Positions 11,931 through 23,900 of a stretch of DNA of 64,000 bases are shown here, piece by piece (within the stretch, counting starts at the first letter, position 1; every line of letters starts with the position of its first letter). The notes below the pieces were generated by a model. That model was not told the origin of the DNA. It searched no databases and saw only the letters and a program-made list of their open reading frames with translations. This stretch comes from Telmatactis stephensoni (taxonomy: Eukaryota > Cnidaria > Anthozoa > Actiniaria > Isophelliidae), in contig JALIZF010001706.1 of assembly GCA_029948255.1 (NCBI GenBank), positions 551,560 through 615,559 on the forward strand, written 5' to 3'. Position numbers and translations under genes: made by a program.

Positions 11931-12313
11931 GAATCTCTTACGAAGGTCGCAGGGCGTACCTAGGATTTTTTCGGAAATATACAAACAGTGAAATGTAGTC
12001 CACATCAGAACATGTGTCCGTTTTGGTTTGAAAGTGCTATTTATAGCTAGTTGGAGCATCCTAGGAGTTACATTGGAACAAAAACTGGCAAGGCAGTGGG
12101 CTTTAGCTGCACCCCGACGTTGTTAGGTACAACAGTAAAGGTTCTCTTTATTGTCTGGAATGGATTTCTCAGACCTTTTTTTAATTGCATCCTAATTCGA
12201 AACGAGTTTCGTCACTCAGAATAAAAGGATAAAACTAGTATAATTAATATGAAATGATTTGTAATTTTTAAAGCATGTCGCATCCAACTTTTTCGCTCTA
12301 ATTAGTACAGTAT

Positions 12314-12514
12314 CAGGGGCGGATCCAGGGGGGTGTCCATAGGTGCACCGGACCCCCCCTTCCCTAGCGCCGTACTTACCCTTTTTTCTATAGGCTTCTT
12401 GTGAGATGACGTCATCAGATTCCATTGTTAGGAGGCCGCCATCTTGGATGTAACGTCATCTCTTAAGAGGCCTATTTGGGACATCCCCTTTGCGAAATCC
12501 TGGATCCGCCCCTG
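12314..12514. mobile_element. Intact MITE, perfect 16-bp TIRs, 5-bp TSD
   Basis: It starts CAGGGGCGGATCCAGG and ends CCTGGATCCGCCCCTG, a perfect 16-base inverted repeat. AGTAT lies immediately outside both ends. At 201 bases it has no coding capacity; the inside contains GATGACGTCATC, itself palindromic. It belongs with 3535-3738 and the truncated copy at 37429. Confidence 0.85.
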
Positions 12515-12862
12515 AGTATTCATCATGCATGACAATAAGGTTAAGGTGAACAAGGGCCACATTTTTGTGGTAGTTAACGAGGAGACTTCCACAACTTGAC
12601 ATCTCTTGGTATTTACCAAGGAACGTGAAGTCAACGTCCTGAAGCATGGATCTTCCTGACTCAAGGACATATATTTTTTACTACACATTTCAAATACTCT
12701 GAGAAATATTTCATAACTGAATATACTTTATGCAATGAAATAAAAATGTTAATATTCTTAGACTGACTGGAATGTTTATATGATCTTATAAACTAGAGAA
12801 AGAAGGCAAAATACACCAAGTAAGGGCGCTGTTACACGGTGCAATGTTTTCTGCAACTCTAG

Positions 12863-13000
12863 TTTCATGAAGTGCGTTTGAACGCATTTTCTGATTGGCC
12901 AATGGAGTACAATAGGATCCAGTGTTTTCATTCGTCGTTCTAAAAAGACCATTGCTTTCTTAACCAATCACTGCTCCGCTTCAAGAGTGCTTCGTGATGA
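12863..13000 (+). repeat. Dispersed repeat, copy 2
   Basis: Direct relative of 310-440, sharing the GGCCAATGGAGTACAATAGG block. It is flanked by words rich in GCAA and TTGC (GATTGCAACAACG, CCTGCAACAG) like those at 30430, 36600 and 57420, suggesting one large old repeat family. Confidence 0.65.
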
Positions 13001-13215
13001 ACATATATTGCGCAAAACGATTGCAACAACGTTTTGTGGCGTTGTTCCCTGCAACAGTACACCCCCGAAATGGTTCGTGCCACTGCGAGACGAGTTGCAG
13101 AAAGCTTGTAGTTTTTGTTCCATACATAGCGACCACCACAGGTAGCCCAAAGAGAGTGGAAAAGAGAGGGTTAGAAGTTCGTCTATGTTAGCACCATGCC
13201 AGTCGTCACCAGAGC

Positions 13216-14242
13216 ATGGCGATTTTAACTTCCATATTGATAATCCAAATGATGTCAATGCTAGCTGTTCGTTTTGCTGATCTACTTGATTGTTTTAATT
13301 TATCCATCTTGAATAATTTGGCTGGTCCGACTCACAAGAACAACCCAGAGAACAACCATATCCTCGATCTTTTGATTACTAGAAATGATTACATGCTTGC
13401 TAAAGATGTTTATGTTCGTGATCCTGTATTATCTGACCACTTTGCTGTTCATTGTAAATTATCTATCACCAAACCTTGTGCTTCTATGCGTACAATAACT
13501 TATCGTAAAATTCGTTCTATTGATATGGATCAATTCAGCCGTGATTTATCTCAATCTTCATTAATACAATCTCCTGCTCCTGGTTTAGATTATCTCTGTC
13601 TTCAATATGACTCTGTTTTGAAATCCCTACTTGATAAACATGCATGCACCGTTACGTACAAGAACTGTCACACAACGTCCCAAAGCATCTTGGTATAATG
13701 ACGTCATCAATTCTAATAAATTAAAAAGAAGGAGGCTTGAAAGGCGCTGGCGCAAATCTAAATTATCTGTTGATCGTCAATTATTCATTGATCAAAGTAA
13801 CTTTGTGAAAAAAATGATTTTTGAAGCCAAGATGAACTACTATTCTAATTTAATATCTGATGCCGGTTCTGACTGTCATGCACTTTTCAAATCGATAGAC
13901 CGTCTTTTTCATAAAACACCTGAGAAAAAGTTTCCGTCTTCGTCTTCATCGCAGGCTCTTGCTGATAATTTTGTTCACTATTTTAAAGATAAGATTATCA
14001 ATATTCCTATCTCTGTGAATTTGCCTATCCTGATGTCTTCAAATTTTGATTCCTGTACAAATGGTTGTAGATTGGACTCCTTCTCTCCTGTAATAAGGAG
14101 TTTTAACACTCCAAAGTTCTGCGCATTACCACAGTCAGAACAAAGGCATCCTAGTTTCCAGTGGTTACAAGCTAATGTTGACTTTGAAACGATGAGTAAA
14201 AAGTCTTTACTTTCCTACAATGCAACCTCTCAATTATTTTAG
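13216..14242 (+). pseudogene. Non-LTR retrotransposon fragment (endonuclease end to pre-RT linker)
   Basis: Two overlapping frames give a broken protein of the kind found in CR1/jockey-like LINEs. The first frame (to about 13670) has LLDLITRN-type and DPVLSDHFAVHC motifs, the end of the apurinic-like endonuclease. The second frame (from about 13640) has LLDKHAPLRTRTVT-like, RRRLERRWRKSKL and FKSIDRLFHK, the linker before reverse transcriptase. A frameshift near 13660 separates them, and similarity fades after about 14110. A short later remnant near 14383 reads KIYNATARLVTG, part of the reverse transcriptase C-terminal region. The copy is dead and truncated at both ends. Confidence 0.8.
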
Positions 14243-15104
14243 CTACTATAAAATTTCTGACATGTCTATTGAAGACCTTCTAAGGAAATTTATTGTTTGA
14301 CGGACTGGTTGCGCCCCGTCAACATTTAGCAGCTAGCATATCCCCGTATTAGATGCATTATATCTTGACTACCAGAAAAACAAGTAAAAATCTACAACGC
14401 AACAGCCAGATTAGTAACTGGGATATAACCATACAGTCAAAACTTGTAATTAGACACAATTGTAAGTTGGAGATAGTCACTTCATGAGTCAGTACACAAA
14501 TCATCGCCGTGAAAGTTTTTTGCTTCTCTCAAGCGGGGGCGTTCACCAAAGAACTGGCTGCAAATATTACTGTAGTTTCAACATCTCAAACCAAAGATAC
14601 AAATGACGCATTTTTATTCGAAGTACCATTTGAACTACGAAGCTTCCGCCAACAACTGTGATTATACATGAAGAATAGAGGGCGGTCGCTCAGCTAAATG
14701 TCCACTTTTCTCGTGTTTGGAAGCGCCGTGACATATAAACGCTATTCTTTTATATCAAGTATATCGTTAAACCGATTCTATTCATCAAAGTACAGTATAT
14801 TGCCTGTCTCAAGATAATCTACGGTGAAATAAGTGTTTCAGCAGTTAGCTAGCCAAGGTATTCAATGTTATTATTCTTATTTCTTCTATTCGATTGATTG
14901 GTCTTTTCAATATTCAAACCAACGCCTTGTCTCAATAATAGGTAATCAAATCAAGCTTTTTACGTTGCTAGGATTGTTGTCTGTTGTCAGGGGAAGATTA
15001 TTGTTCTTTTAACTGTCCTAGACATATGTACAATCATTCTTTGTCACTAATATTCCGAAAATCTTACGATTTTGTCGGTTTCCCAGACTGTCGACTGTCA
15101 AACC

Positions 15105-15509
15105 CCCGGGGGGGGGGGGGGGGGGGGGACTCCGATCGTAAATGGACGGGGATGCTCGTCGTACCTTTTAGGGGTCAAAATCTGCAATTTGGTACCTTTT
15201 AGGGTGTCTCAGACTTAGGTGGACTACCAGAGACATAGCTGGTACCTTTTAGGGACTGTTTTGGGGTATAGATAAACTACCTAAAATAAGCATGAAAGGG
15301 ACAATTTCGATAATCTGAATTTAATCTTCAAAGCACATCGTTAACAAATGTTTCATTACTTTAGTTCTCTATTATTGTTTTTGAATTGGTACCTTTTAGG
15401 GGTAGAAATGAATTGTTGCCACTCCCACTCAGGTACCTTTTAGGGGTCATTTTTAAAATTTCCGACGAGCATCCCCGTCCTCTTATATATAGGAGTCCCC
15501 CCCCCCGGG
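15105..15509. mobile_element. MITE with G-run ends, 9-bp TSD and internal GGTACCTTTTAGGG repeats
   Basis: The left end is CCCGGG followed by a long G run and ACTCC; the right end is GGAGT followed by a C run and CCCGGG. Inner ends ACGGGGATGCTCGTCG and CGACGAGCATCCCCGT also pair. TGTCAAACC lies outside both ends, a 9-bp target-site duplication. Five copies of GTACCTTTTAGGG lie inside (15161, 15192, 15242, 15389, 15433), all on the + strand. A 9-bp duplication fits Mutator-like elements, but without a transposase that is inference. Confidence 0.8.
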
Positions 15510-15992
15510 TGTCAAACCTCGTGTATTGTCAGAAGTAGTCGCTAAGTGTACACCTTGCATTATTTCTTTATCATATTTAAATTATTTCGTTTAATTATCA
15601 CATTGATGCATCTCGCCAACAGAGACGACTAATATTTTATAAATTACAAGTAAATATTTCAACAATTGTTCTCATTTTGAAGAAATATAGTCAATCTGTT
15701 CGAAAAATATCTCGCATGTATATTTGTATAATGCCAGATCTTCCACTGTTGATAATTTCTACATTACAAAATTAAATTTCGAAAAAGAAAGAAAAATCGT
15801 TTTCTTCAAGAGAGTTACCCACAAGAAAATTCAAAATAAGGAAAAAACAGATGTTGTTTGATATTTTGAGTGAGGAAGATATTTATATCGACTCATCCTT
15901 GATAACTGAAAACAATGAAAATGATCAGGATTGAATCTTAATTCCCATTCGCAACTGCAGATCCCCGCATTTTTTCTTTCGTTCTTATAATG

Positions 15993-16234
15993 TCAGTATT
16001 TATTTATTTATTCATTCATTCATTCATTCATTCATTCATTCATTCATTCATTCATTCATTCATTCATTCATTCATTCATTCATTCATTCATTCATTCATT
16101 CATTCATTCATTCATTCATTCATTCATTCATTCATTCATTCATTCATTCATTCATTCATTCATTCATTCATTCATTCATTCATTCATTCATTCATTCATT
16201 CATTCATTCATTTCATTCATTTATTTCATTTCAT

Positions 16235-16265
<31 letters not shown>

Positions 16266-16270
16266 TTCAT

Positions 16271-16301
<31 letters not shown>
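15993..16301. repeat. (ATTC)n then (ATTT)n microsatellite
   Basis: About 200 bases of nearly perfect ATTC repeat followed by ATTT repeat. It adjoins the LINE 3' end on the minus strand, so in that element's sense it would be an AAAT then GAAT tail. An open frame of over 100 codons here is only the repeat read through. Confidence 0.95.
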
Positions 16302-16800
16302 GTGAATTCGCCCAAGGGCAGGTAATTTTACAATAGGACTCAAGGTCCCCTACAAGGTAAATTACCCGACCCAACCCCTAAAAGAAAAAAAGATATAAAC
16401 CCACCCACTTACAAGCACCCCTTGCTACAAAAAGACAACTTGATAACAAACATAAATAATAAATTATATGAAATAAGGCTCACTAAGATAGAGAGCAGTA
16501 GGAACGTATGAAACGTTTCAACATGTACAACTAGTAAATATGTTCAGACGACAACACTTAGGACAAACTAACTTGTAAGAACGAATGTGGTCTTGGTTGA
16601 AAACAATAGTAAGTCTTTTATAAAAAAATGACTTAAGTTTCTTTTTAAATGATTCTAGCAAGCTTTCAGATTTAATATGCTCTGGAATAGCATTCCACAA
16701 ATTAGAAATGCGAACAAAATACGAGTCACGAAACAGGGAGGTTCTAGCAAAATTATTATTTAGAAAAAGAACTGACGAACCACGACAATGTTCCCAGATT
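16302..16800 (-). mobile_element. 3' end of a LINE retrotransposon, minus strand
   Basis: Read on the minus strand this gives SYFVRISNLWNAIPEHIK, ESFKKKLKSFFYKR, FNQDHIRSYKLVCPKC and ends FTSCTC stop, the typical C-terminus of CR1-like LINE polyproteins in marine animals. About 200 bases of 3' untranslated sequence then run into the microsatellite at 15993-16301. The copy is 5'-truncated near 16800. Confidence 0.8.
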
Positions 16801-17340
16801 TATCACATGCATGCCGTTTTCGATTGGTCGACCCATTCAAGTCCACTACCAATCAACATAAACTTTGTGTAGACAAATTACAATAACCATTGACAAGTTT
16901 TGGAAAGAATTGTCTATATCTTGGGTTGGGAGCATACGATGGTCAATGTTTGACCACTGTTTTAGGTAAAAAATGAGATGTCTTATTAGCTGTATCAAAC
17001 CCAGTTAAGCTGGTGTATTTCGGGGGAGCGAGGAAGTACCGTTGGTTTCAGAGGACGAGAAAATCAAAATCGTTACTATAAAATCTAAGAAAATTCCACA
17101 AGGAAAGAACTTGTTCGTGGCTTTATGGTAAGTCACTCAAGGGCTGGGATTGTAGAAATGTTGGGATTGAGGTTCTAATTATAATAAAAGTGGGAAATTG
17201 TTTTAAGCATTAACTCAACACAAAAATAAATTTCTCCTCGCTTTAAAGAGTCAAAAATAATTAATGTCTTTAGGTAACAATGTGAGTAAGATGACCTAGA
17301 TAACTCTTTATTAACCATGCAGTTCCAAAAGTACTTAATA

Positions 17341-17418
17341 CCGAGGCCAACATGGATAAAACAAAAAAAATGCTGGCAATGCTGTCTGGTTTCTTTTGTT
17401 TAGTCATGTTAGCCTCGG
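17341..17418. mobile_element. Short hairpin element
   Basis: CCGAGGCCAACATG at the left pairs with CATGTTAGCCTCGG at the right, leaving a loop of about 50 bases. Probably a tiny non-autonomous element. Confidence 0.5.
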
Positions 17419-17919
17419 TGTGAAGCAAATGTTTAGTCTTCTAGTGTCTTTTTCTAGTGTCATTTTCTCCATGGTAGCATGTTTCTCGTGATGAATCGAA
17501 ATTAATTGGTTGGAAATCGATCGAATTACCAGTTCAAGACACTAGAGAACAAATGTAAGCGAGTAGAGAAACGTATTCAGTTCAGATTGAGAACACATTT
17601 CATATCATGGGATAACAATCACCTCTCAAACGGCTGGAAATCCGGGTAAAAATAAATAAGTTTCAGTAGAATTTTAATTTTTTTCGACCAAATTAAACAT
17701 TCTGTTTCCCAATAAAGTCATACATTATCAATGTGCTTTAGAAGTTTAGACAGTTGGGTTAAATTTGCATGTGGTACAAGATTCGATAGATAATAAATGG
17801 TTCGGTTTATGGAATCATTCAGCTATCGTAAAACATGATTAGTTTTAAATTGTGTCTTTCTTGTCAGTGTGACTATTGAGCTTATTATTTGCTGTGTTTA
17901 CAATCCAGATCTGGCTGCG

Positions 17920-20900
17920 ATGACTCGAATAATGTTCTTTCTCGCACTATTACTAACGATAAAAGGTAGGCATTGATAATCACATTTGATCAGGAATCAC
18001 TGGCGGGAATCAATTATGAATTCACTTCCCTGACCAATTAATTTATGGTTTAACTTGATATCTTGTCATCGTCGGGTTCGTGTATTAAAGAAAGAGCAGG
18101 TGGCAAGTAGTAAGCATGCAATTAGGCGCCAGTATTTTTTTTGACTTGCTCGAAGCTTATGACACGCAAGGGTCTTTTTTGCGCTCAACGCTAACTGAAA
18201 GACCCTAGCCTTCCACACAATTAAATTTTCTTTGACAGTAAAGTGTTCGCTTGTGTGGGTGAGAAAATTTGACAAACTTCACTTGTCAAATGTAATTGCT
18301 TGAAAAGCTGACATGTTTGCTTTTTTATGGAAAAGAAAATTTGTCACATGTACAAATTCACTTGTGTAGACGATTTGTCAAAGACAAGTTGTCTAATCTA
18401 TAGACCCTTATCACGCTATCGTGACATCATAAAGTACTTGATTTATCGGAAAAACGAATTCAGTATCAAATTCCTCACATCGATATTAGTAAAATTGCAG
18501 AGTTTCGTATAGATTGTCCTTAAACTGATGAAGTTATGAATTTTTTAAGCTAAATATTCTTGTGGAATTTTTGTAAAGAAATGTATGTGTTTAGCATGAT
18601 AACGAGGCTCGCCATGCATGCGATGCCCTACCCCATACATTTCTTTGTAAAAATGCTAAGTTTTGAAAATTCATATCTTTGTCAGTTTAAGAGCAATCTC
18701 CCCGAAACTTTGCAAATTTACAAATATCGATAAGACAAATTTGATAGTGAATTCCTTTTTCCGATAAATTAAATTATTTATAATGTCATGCCAGCGTGAT
18801 AAGGGTCTATGGCTCCCAGGTTTTCAGATGAAGCGTTTCGCGCGCGGTTAAAATGGCGCCGTCACTAAAAATAGTTGAATGAATAAAAGCTGAGTTTCAA
18901 GGAATTTCTGCCGTTTGATTTATTTTATCTGGATTCAAGTGCAAAGTAATGACTGATATTCGGTTCTGTGGCGGTTTTGAAGGTGATTAGGAGATTTGTT
19001 TAGGGGTTTTTATGTCTTCTGTGTATATATGGCAGAGAAAAATATAAAAACAGCTTAAATCGGCTAAAAACAGAAAAAACACGGTAGAGTATTACATGAT
19101 TCTATTGAGTACAATATAAGAGTAGTATACAAATGAGAGTTCTGCGCCACCTGAGCGTCGGTGTGCGCGGTGCAGTTGAGAGTCACGCCCCGATAGAGGG
19201 GATGTCACGCCGGTGCCAGGGGAGTCACACAAGGGCGACCAGGGAGTCACGCGCAAGCGCGATCCGCTTACAGGACAGACGTCTTATAGACCGAGGGCTT
19301 AGGGTTTTCCCACAAATCAGTTGAACCCTTCAACCATTAATGTCATTAATCTACTGTTGGATACAAGATGAACCCAATCAAGTTAATGAAAAAACTCAGG
19401 TGGCGCAGAACTCTCATTTGTATACTACTTATAAGACAAAAAAAATTATGTCCCATGTAAGCTTCGAATTTGGACTTTGCTAGTAGTATTTCAAAATCCA
19501 GGAGATGCTGACAGTTTTAAATAGAATAAACAGCTGGTGCTATATATTCGGACTCACTTTCATCTTATTCTAATAGTATTTGAACATTGTAGCGTTCGTA
19601 CGGTATAGCTCGGATCGTCCACACGCGCAAATAAATGCATTTTTCAAAGAAAAAACGGACAAACGAATGTTCTTATAAAATTGCGTGCGCTCGATTGCGT
19701 GAGGGAGATGCGCAGTAGCAAGGGTCCTGAACTACCTTAAGTTGATACCGTGTAACGTACCCGGAACGATTAAATGCGCCATTTTGGCTTCGGCAACACG
19801 TTACGATTATTTTTATTTGAAGTCAAACACTCTCTTTACATAATGACAAATTAAAATTTAACTCGAGTCTTTGCGCGAAAAATCGTCATTGTAAATTGTT
19901 GGTGCATTTGAAAAAGGAACAAAACGCTCATAAATTTGCTTTTCTCGGTCGTTGAGTGAAACTAAACCTTAGACGGCTTTACAAATTTTTTCAGAAATAT
20001 GTTTCAGCAAGCAAATTTAACAATTAACTTTTGTACTGTGGTCGCAAATTTGATATTACTAGATCCACTTTTTTGACATGTTTAATTTGGTCATTAAAAG
20101 TCTTAAAATATAAATAATTGCGAGTTGGAATTTTCTAAAAATGCATCATTTATCTTCTTGCCAAAGCGGTTGCTGATAGCACGGAGAGACAAAAAGTATT
20201 TGCTGACATTTTAAATGCAGTCAAGACGCAGAATTTACAAACTTACAGAATTTACATTTTCGATGCTCTAAAGAACTGAATTATACCCAATAGTTGTTAT
20301 GTTTACTGTAACAATGAACTCATTGTTTAAAAAAATGTAAAAATAAACAACAATTTGTGGATGTAAAAAAGTTATTTTACAAGTGAGTCTGTATTTATCC
20401 TTAGGAGTCTGTGTCTTTTTGTTAAATTATCTGTGCGGCGAAATTAGAGACATCTGACGTAAGCATCATCATGTTTTAACACGAGATCGTGAACCCAGCT
20501 GCAGAATTAATAGCACTGCAAACTCTGAAAAGTCTGAGGAATAAGAGCAGAAAGCTTAGAGAATTTGTCTACGAATGTATTCGTTCAACTCTAGTATATA
20601 TAACGAGCGCCTGAGTTCAGTTGATTGAAATTCAAAGAACAAATTTGCTTTTGACCAGAAACCAAAAGTGCTGTTGAAGTTCGTTTGGTGGACGGTACAA
20701 CTCCACACGATGGTCGTGTAGAAGTGGGAGCAAATAACGGTCCATGGAACACCATCTGTAATTACAACTGGGACTTACGAAACGCTTATGTGGTGTGTCG
20801 CATGTTGAATTACTCCAAGGCAGTGTCAGCTGGTACTGCTAAAGTCAAAGGAACTGGTGCTGTTTATCCAAGATATTTGGATTGCCATGGATTCGAATCC

Positions 20901-23900
20901 TCTCTTCAACATTGCTTTGAATATCCTTATAGCTGTGATCATAGTCGAGATGTCTCAGTTGTATGCGGGAATCTCACAAAAGGTAAATTTGAACCTGAAT
21001 AATAACAAATAGTTTACCTTGGGAATGTAAAATAAATTCGCCGAAACCTTGTTTGATATATTACCAGTATTTGTGCATTTCAGAGGAAAAAGCGATTAAA
21101 GTTCGTCTGGTGGGAAGTAGTGTAAGCCATGTTGGTCAAGTGGAAATCCAGTACAAAGGGACCTGGGGAGCAGTCTGTGGTATTGGCTGGGATATAAACG
21201 ATGCTCACGTGATCTGTCGAATGCTTGGTTACAAAGCAGCTCTAAATTACATTGACGGTTTTGAAGGAGAGAAGACAACAAAAATATTGATGTACAGTGT
21301 TCAGTGCAGTGGTAAAGAAAAGTCAATTGCAGAATGTTATCACAGGGGATGGTGGAATGTACCTGGGTGCTCGTATGAATGGCTTGCTGGTGTGGTTTGT
21401 CAGGTAGATGGAGGTGCGTATGCATGGTTTAATCTGGTTAATACCATGATCACCTCGGGATCCATTGTTTCAAGAGGGACGTTTAATGTCTAGCATCCCT
21501 CCTACCTGAATAGAAATGAGGGAGATTTGTAAGATATTCTCATTGAAAAGATGCCCACTCATTGTCCCGGAACGGGAATTAAGATATGGGAAACGCGATT
21601 CCGGAGACATTGAGTGGTGAAAGGTATAATTAGGGTAATCGTCGCCGAAGGGGAGGTGAGAGGGTCGCCACAATCTTGCTTTCCGGCCGTTGCTAGTTTT
21701 CGAAGAAGACCGGTAGAACTAGCTTTGTTGGGACTTAAAAACCTTCTTAAGAACCCAAGGGATTCAATTGCACGCGCCCCGTGGATAAACAACTATTATA
21801 AACTTAGTTTAAGGAATGCGGGAGTGAAATCGTGGCCATCCAATCAATGAGAATAAGAACTAAATTTCCCTCATACATCATTAATGAGGGAAATTTAGAA
21901 CTAGATTTCCCTCATTAATGATGTATGAGGGAAATTTAGTTCTAAATTTCCCTCATTACTATTCATGAGGTACAGTTCCTCATATATCAATCGTCGGGAC
22001 GATCGAGACAGCTTTGCACGCTGTTACGAAACTCTAAAACTTTCTAACGCATGTGGGAGCTATTCATTCTCTTACCACTGCACACTCTTACGCATGTGGG
22101 AGCTATTCATTCTATTTTGCGCATGTGCGTAACGAAGCAAAGAAAGCTTAGTGAAAACAATTTAGCTTTCGAGTTGATTAAAAACCTATAAATACTTGTC
22201 CATTGTAAATATAAAACAAAGAAATCTATTTTCAAAACTCCGCAGAGAACAAGGTTACGCACAATTAGTAAAATAATTCAGTGTAGAATATGTTCAAGTT
22301 TTGGATGAACAAAAACGAAGTGTATTTTCGTTTATTTCCTCGGTGATCATGGTATTACAAAGTAATACAATGACTTCTTCGGGATATTAGTAATATCCCT
22401 CAGGGTCATGGTATTACTTATAAAAATACATTTACCTCATCAGTCATGACTGCTATCAAATTTGATAACGCTCTTTAATTTTGATTTGATATTTTTTGAA
22501 AACAAACATGAAGTTAGCCAATCACAATTGCTTGTTGTGGGTAGACGTCATTATCAAAAATAAAAACCAGACGGAATAGCAGACATCGGTATATTTGTAA
22601 GTGTTGAAACTGAAAATCGAGTAGGTCAGCGATCATGGTACGATTATAGTCACTGTCCTATTTTCTGATGCCAATCTTTGGACTTGCAAACGCCATCAAA
22701 ACTAGTTTTACGCGTAGAGATTGCCTGAAAGCGTGGGCGGGAGCGAACTAACCGATAGCAAGCGGTGAACTCATTTGTCTCCACCAAACCTGACAAAGCG
22801 ATAATTTGAAAACTGGGAAGATTCAGTACCTTTGTTCCTTTTTCCCCTTTCCCACTAGCTCCCCAAGGGCCAGTCAACAGGCTAACCTGCTGAATCTTTC
22901 CATACTTGCATTGGAGAGAAAGTAAAGCATGAGTATTTGGTGGAAGCGATTTTCAAATTATCGCTTTGGCAGGTTTGATGGAGACAAATAAGCTCACCCT
23001 TTGCTATCGATTAGTTCGCTCCATGGCTACGGAAACCATCGTCCACGTGATATCTGTTAATTTTACTAATACTTTGAGATATATAAAAACAATTGAAAAT
23101 ATAATTAAAATTAAAGCAACGGTGAGCATAGCCTTGAATACACCTATATATATGCTAAACGCGGGTAGCAAATCCTAAAATCTATTGGAAAAAACAATTA
23201 ATTTGTTTAAAATTTCTCTGTACGTAGGAGGCATCTTTAAAGTGATTGTTTATTGACGAGTGACTATCGTATATCTTAGGTTTTTTTGCAACTCGTAGAT
23301 ATCCCACCAGTTCAAGTTCGTTTAGCTGGAGGAACGTCACCCAATTCTGGTCGAGTTGAAGTCAGGTACCATGATGCGTGGGGTACTGTATGTAAATATG
23401 GATGGGACAAGAACGACGCTGAGGTGGTTTGTCGTAAGCTTGGGTACCCTAGAGTACAAGTTGTCAAACACAAACACGTTAGTCCTGTCAAAGGTATAGT
23501 ATGGCTTAGCTGGCTTGCTTGTACTGGTACAGAAATGTCCATTGCCAACTGTAGTCATGGTGGATGGGCATGGGCATATGGCTGTCGGCATAGGCACGAC
23601 GTTGGTATCACGTGCAAGATGGGTAAGTTTTAGGGAAAATATATTCTATTAGTTTTTTTCTGTATTTTTCTGTTGTTGTTTTTTTCCTTTTTTTGTGTGT
23701 GTGTGCGTGTTTTTCTGCCCTAGATATGTTGATGACATTTTTTTGCATATTTAAAAAAGAGACTGATGCTACTAATTTTTCCAATTATCTTAACTGTCAA
23801 CATCCTAACATTAAATTTACTCTTGAAAAAGAAATTCATGATTGCCTTTCATTTTTGGATGTTAAGATTAACAAATTTACCGATAATTGTGTTACTTCAA

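Larger units (their letters stand above)
10765..17919. other. Intergenic region, repeats only
   Basis: Seven kilobases between the first GALNT gene and the SRCR gene. No host exon was recognised. It holds inverted-repeat elements, a LINE internal fragment, a LINE 3' end and a long microsatellite, each listed separately. Between 10980 and 11045 there is a short run of related CCGTACCGTG words of unknown meaning. Confidence 0.65.

Noticed and set aside
13216..14242. A host protein-coding gene
   Set aside because: Its motifs are those of LINE endonuclease and linker, with a frameshift and truncation.
15990..16325. Open frame of 111 codons of repeated Ser-Phe-Ile-His
   Set aside because: It is the ATTC/ATTT microsatellite read through; it has no non-repeat content.
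21559..21850. Overlapping frames on both strands
   Set aside because: They lie in the GC-richer core of a transposable element and match nothing recognisable; reported as part of that element instead.
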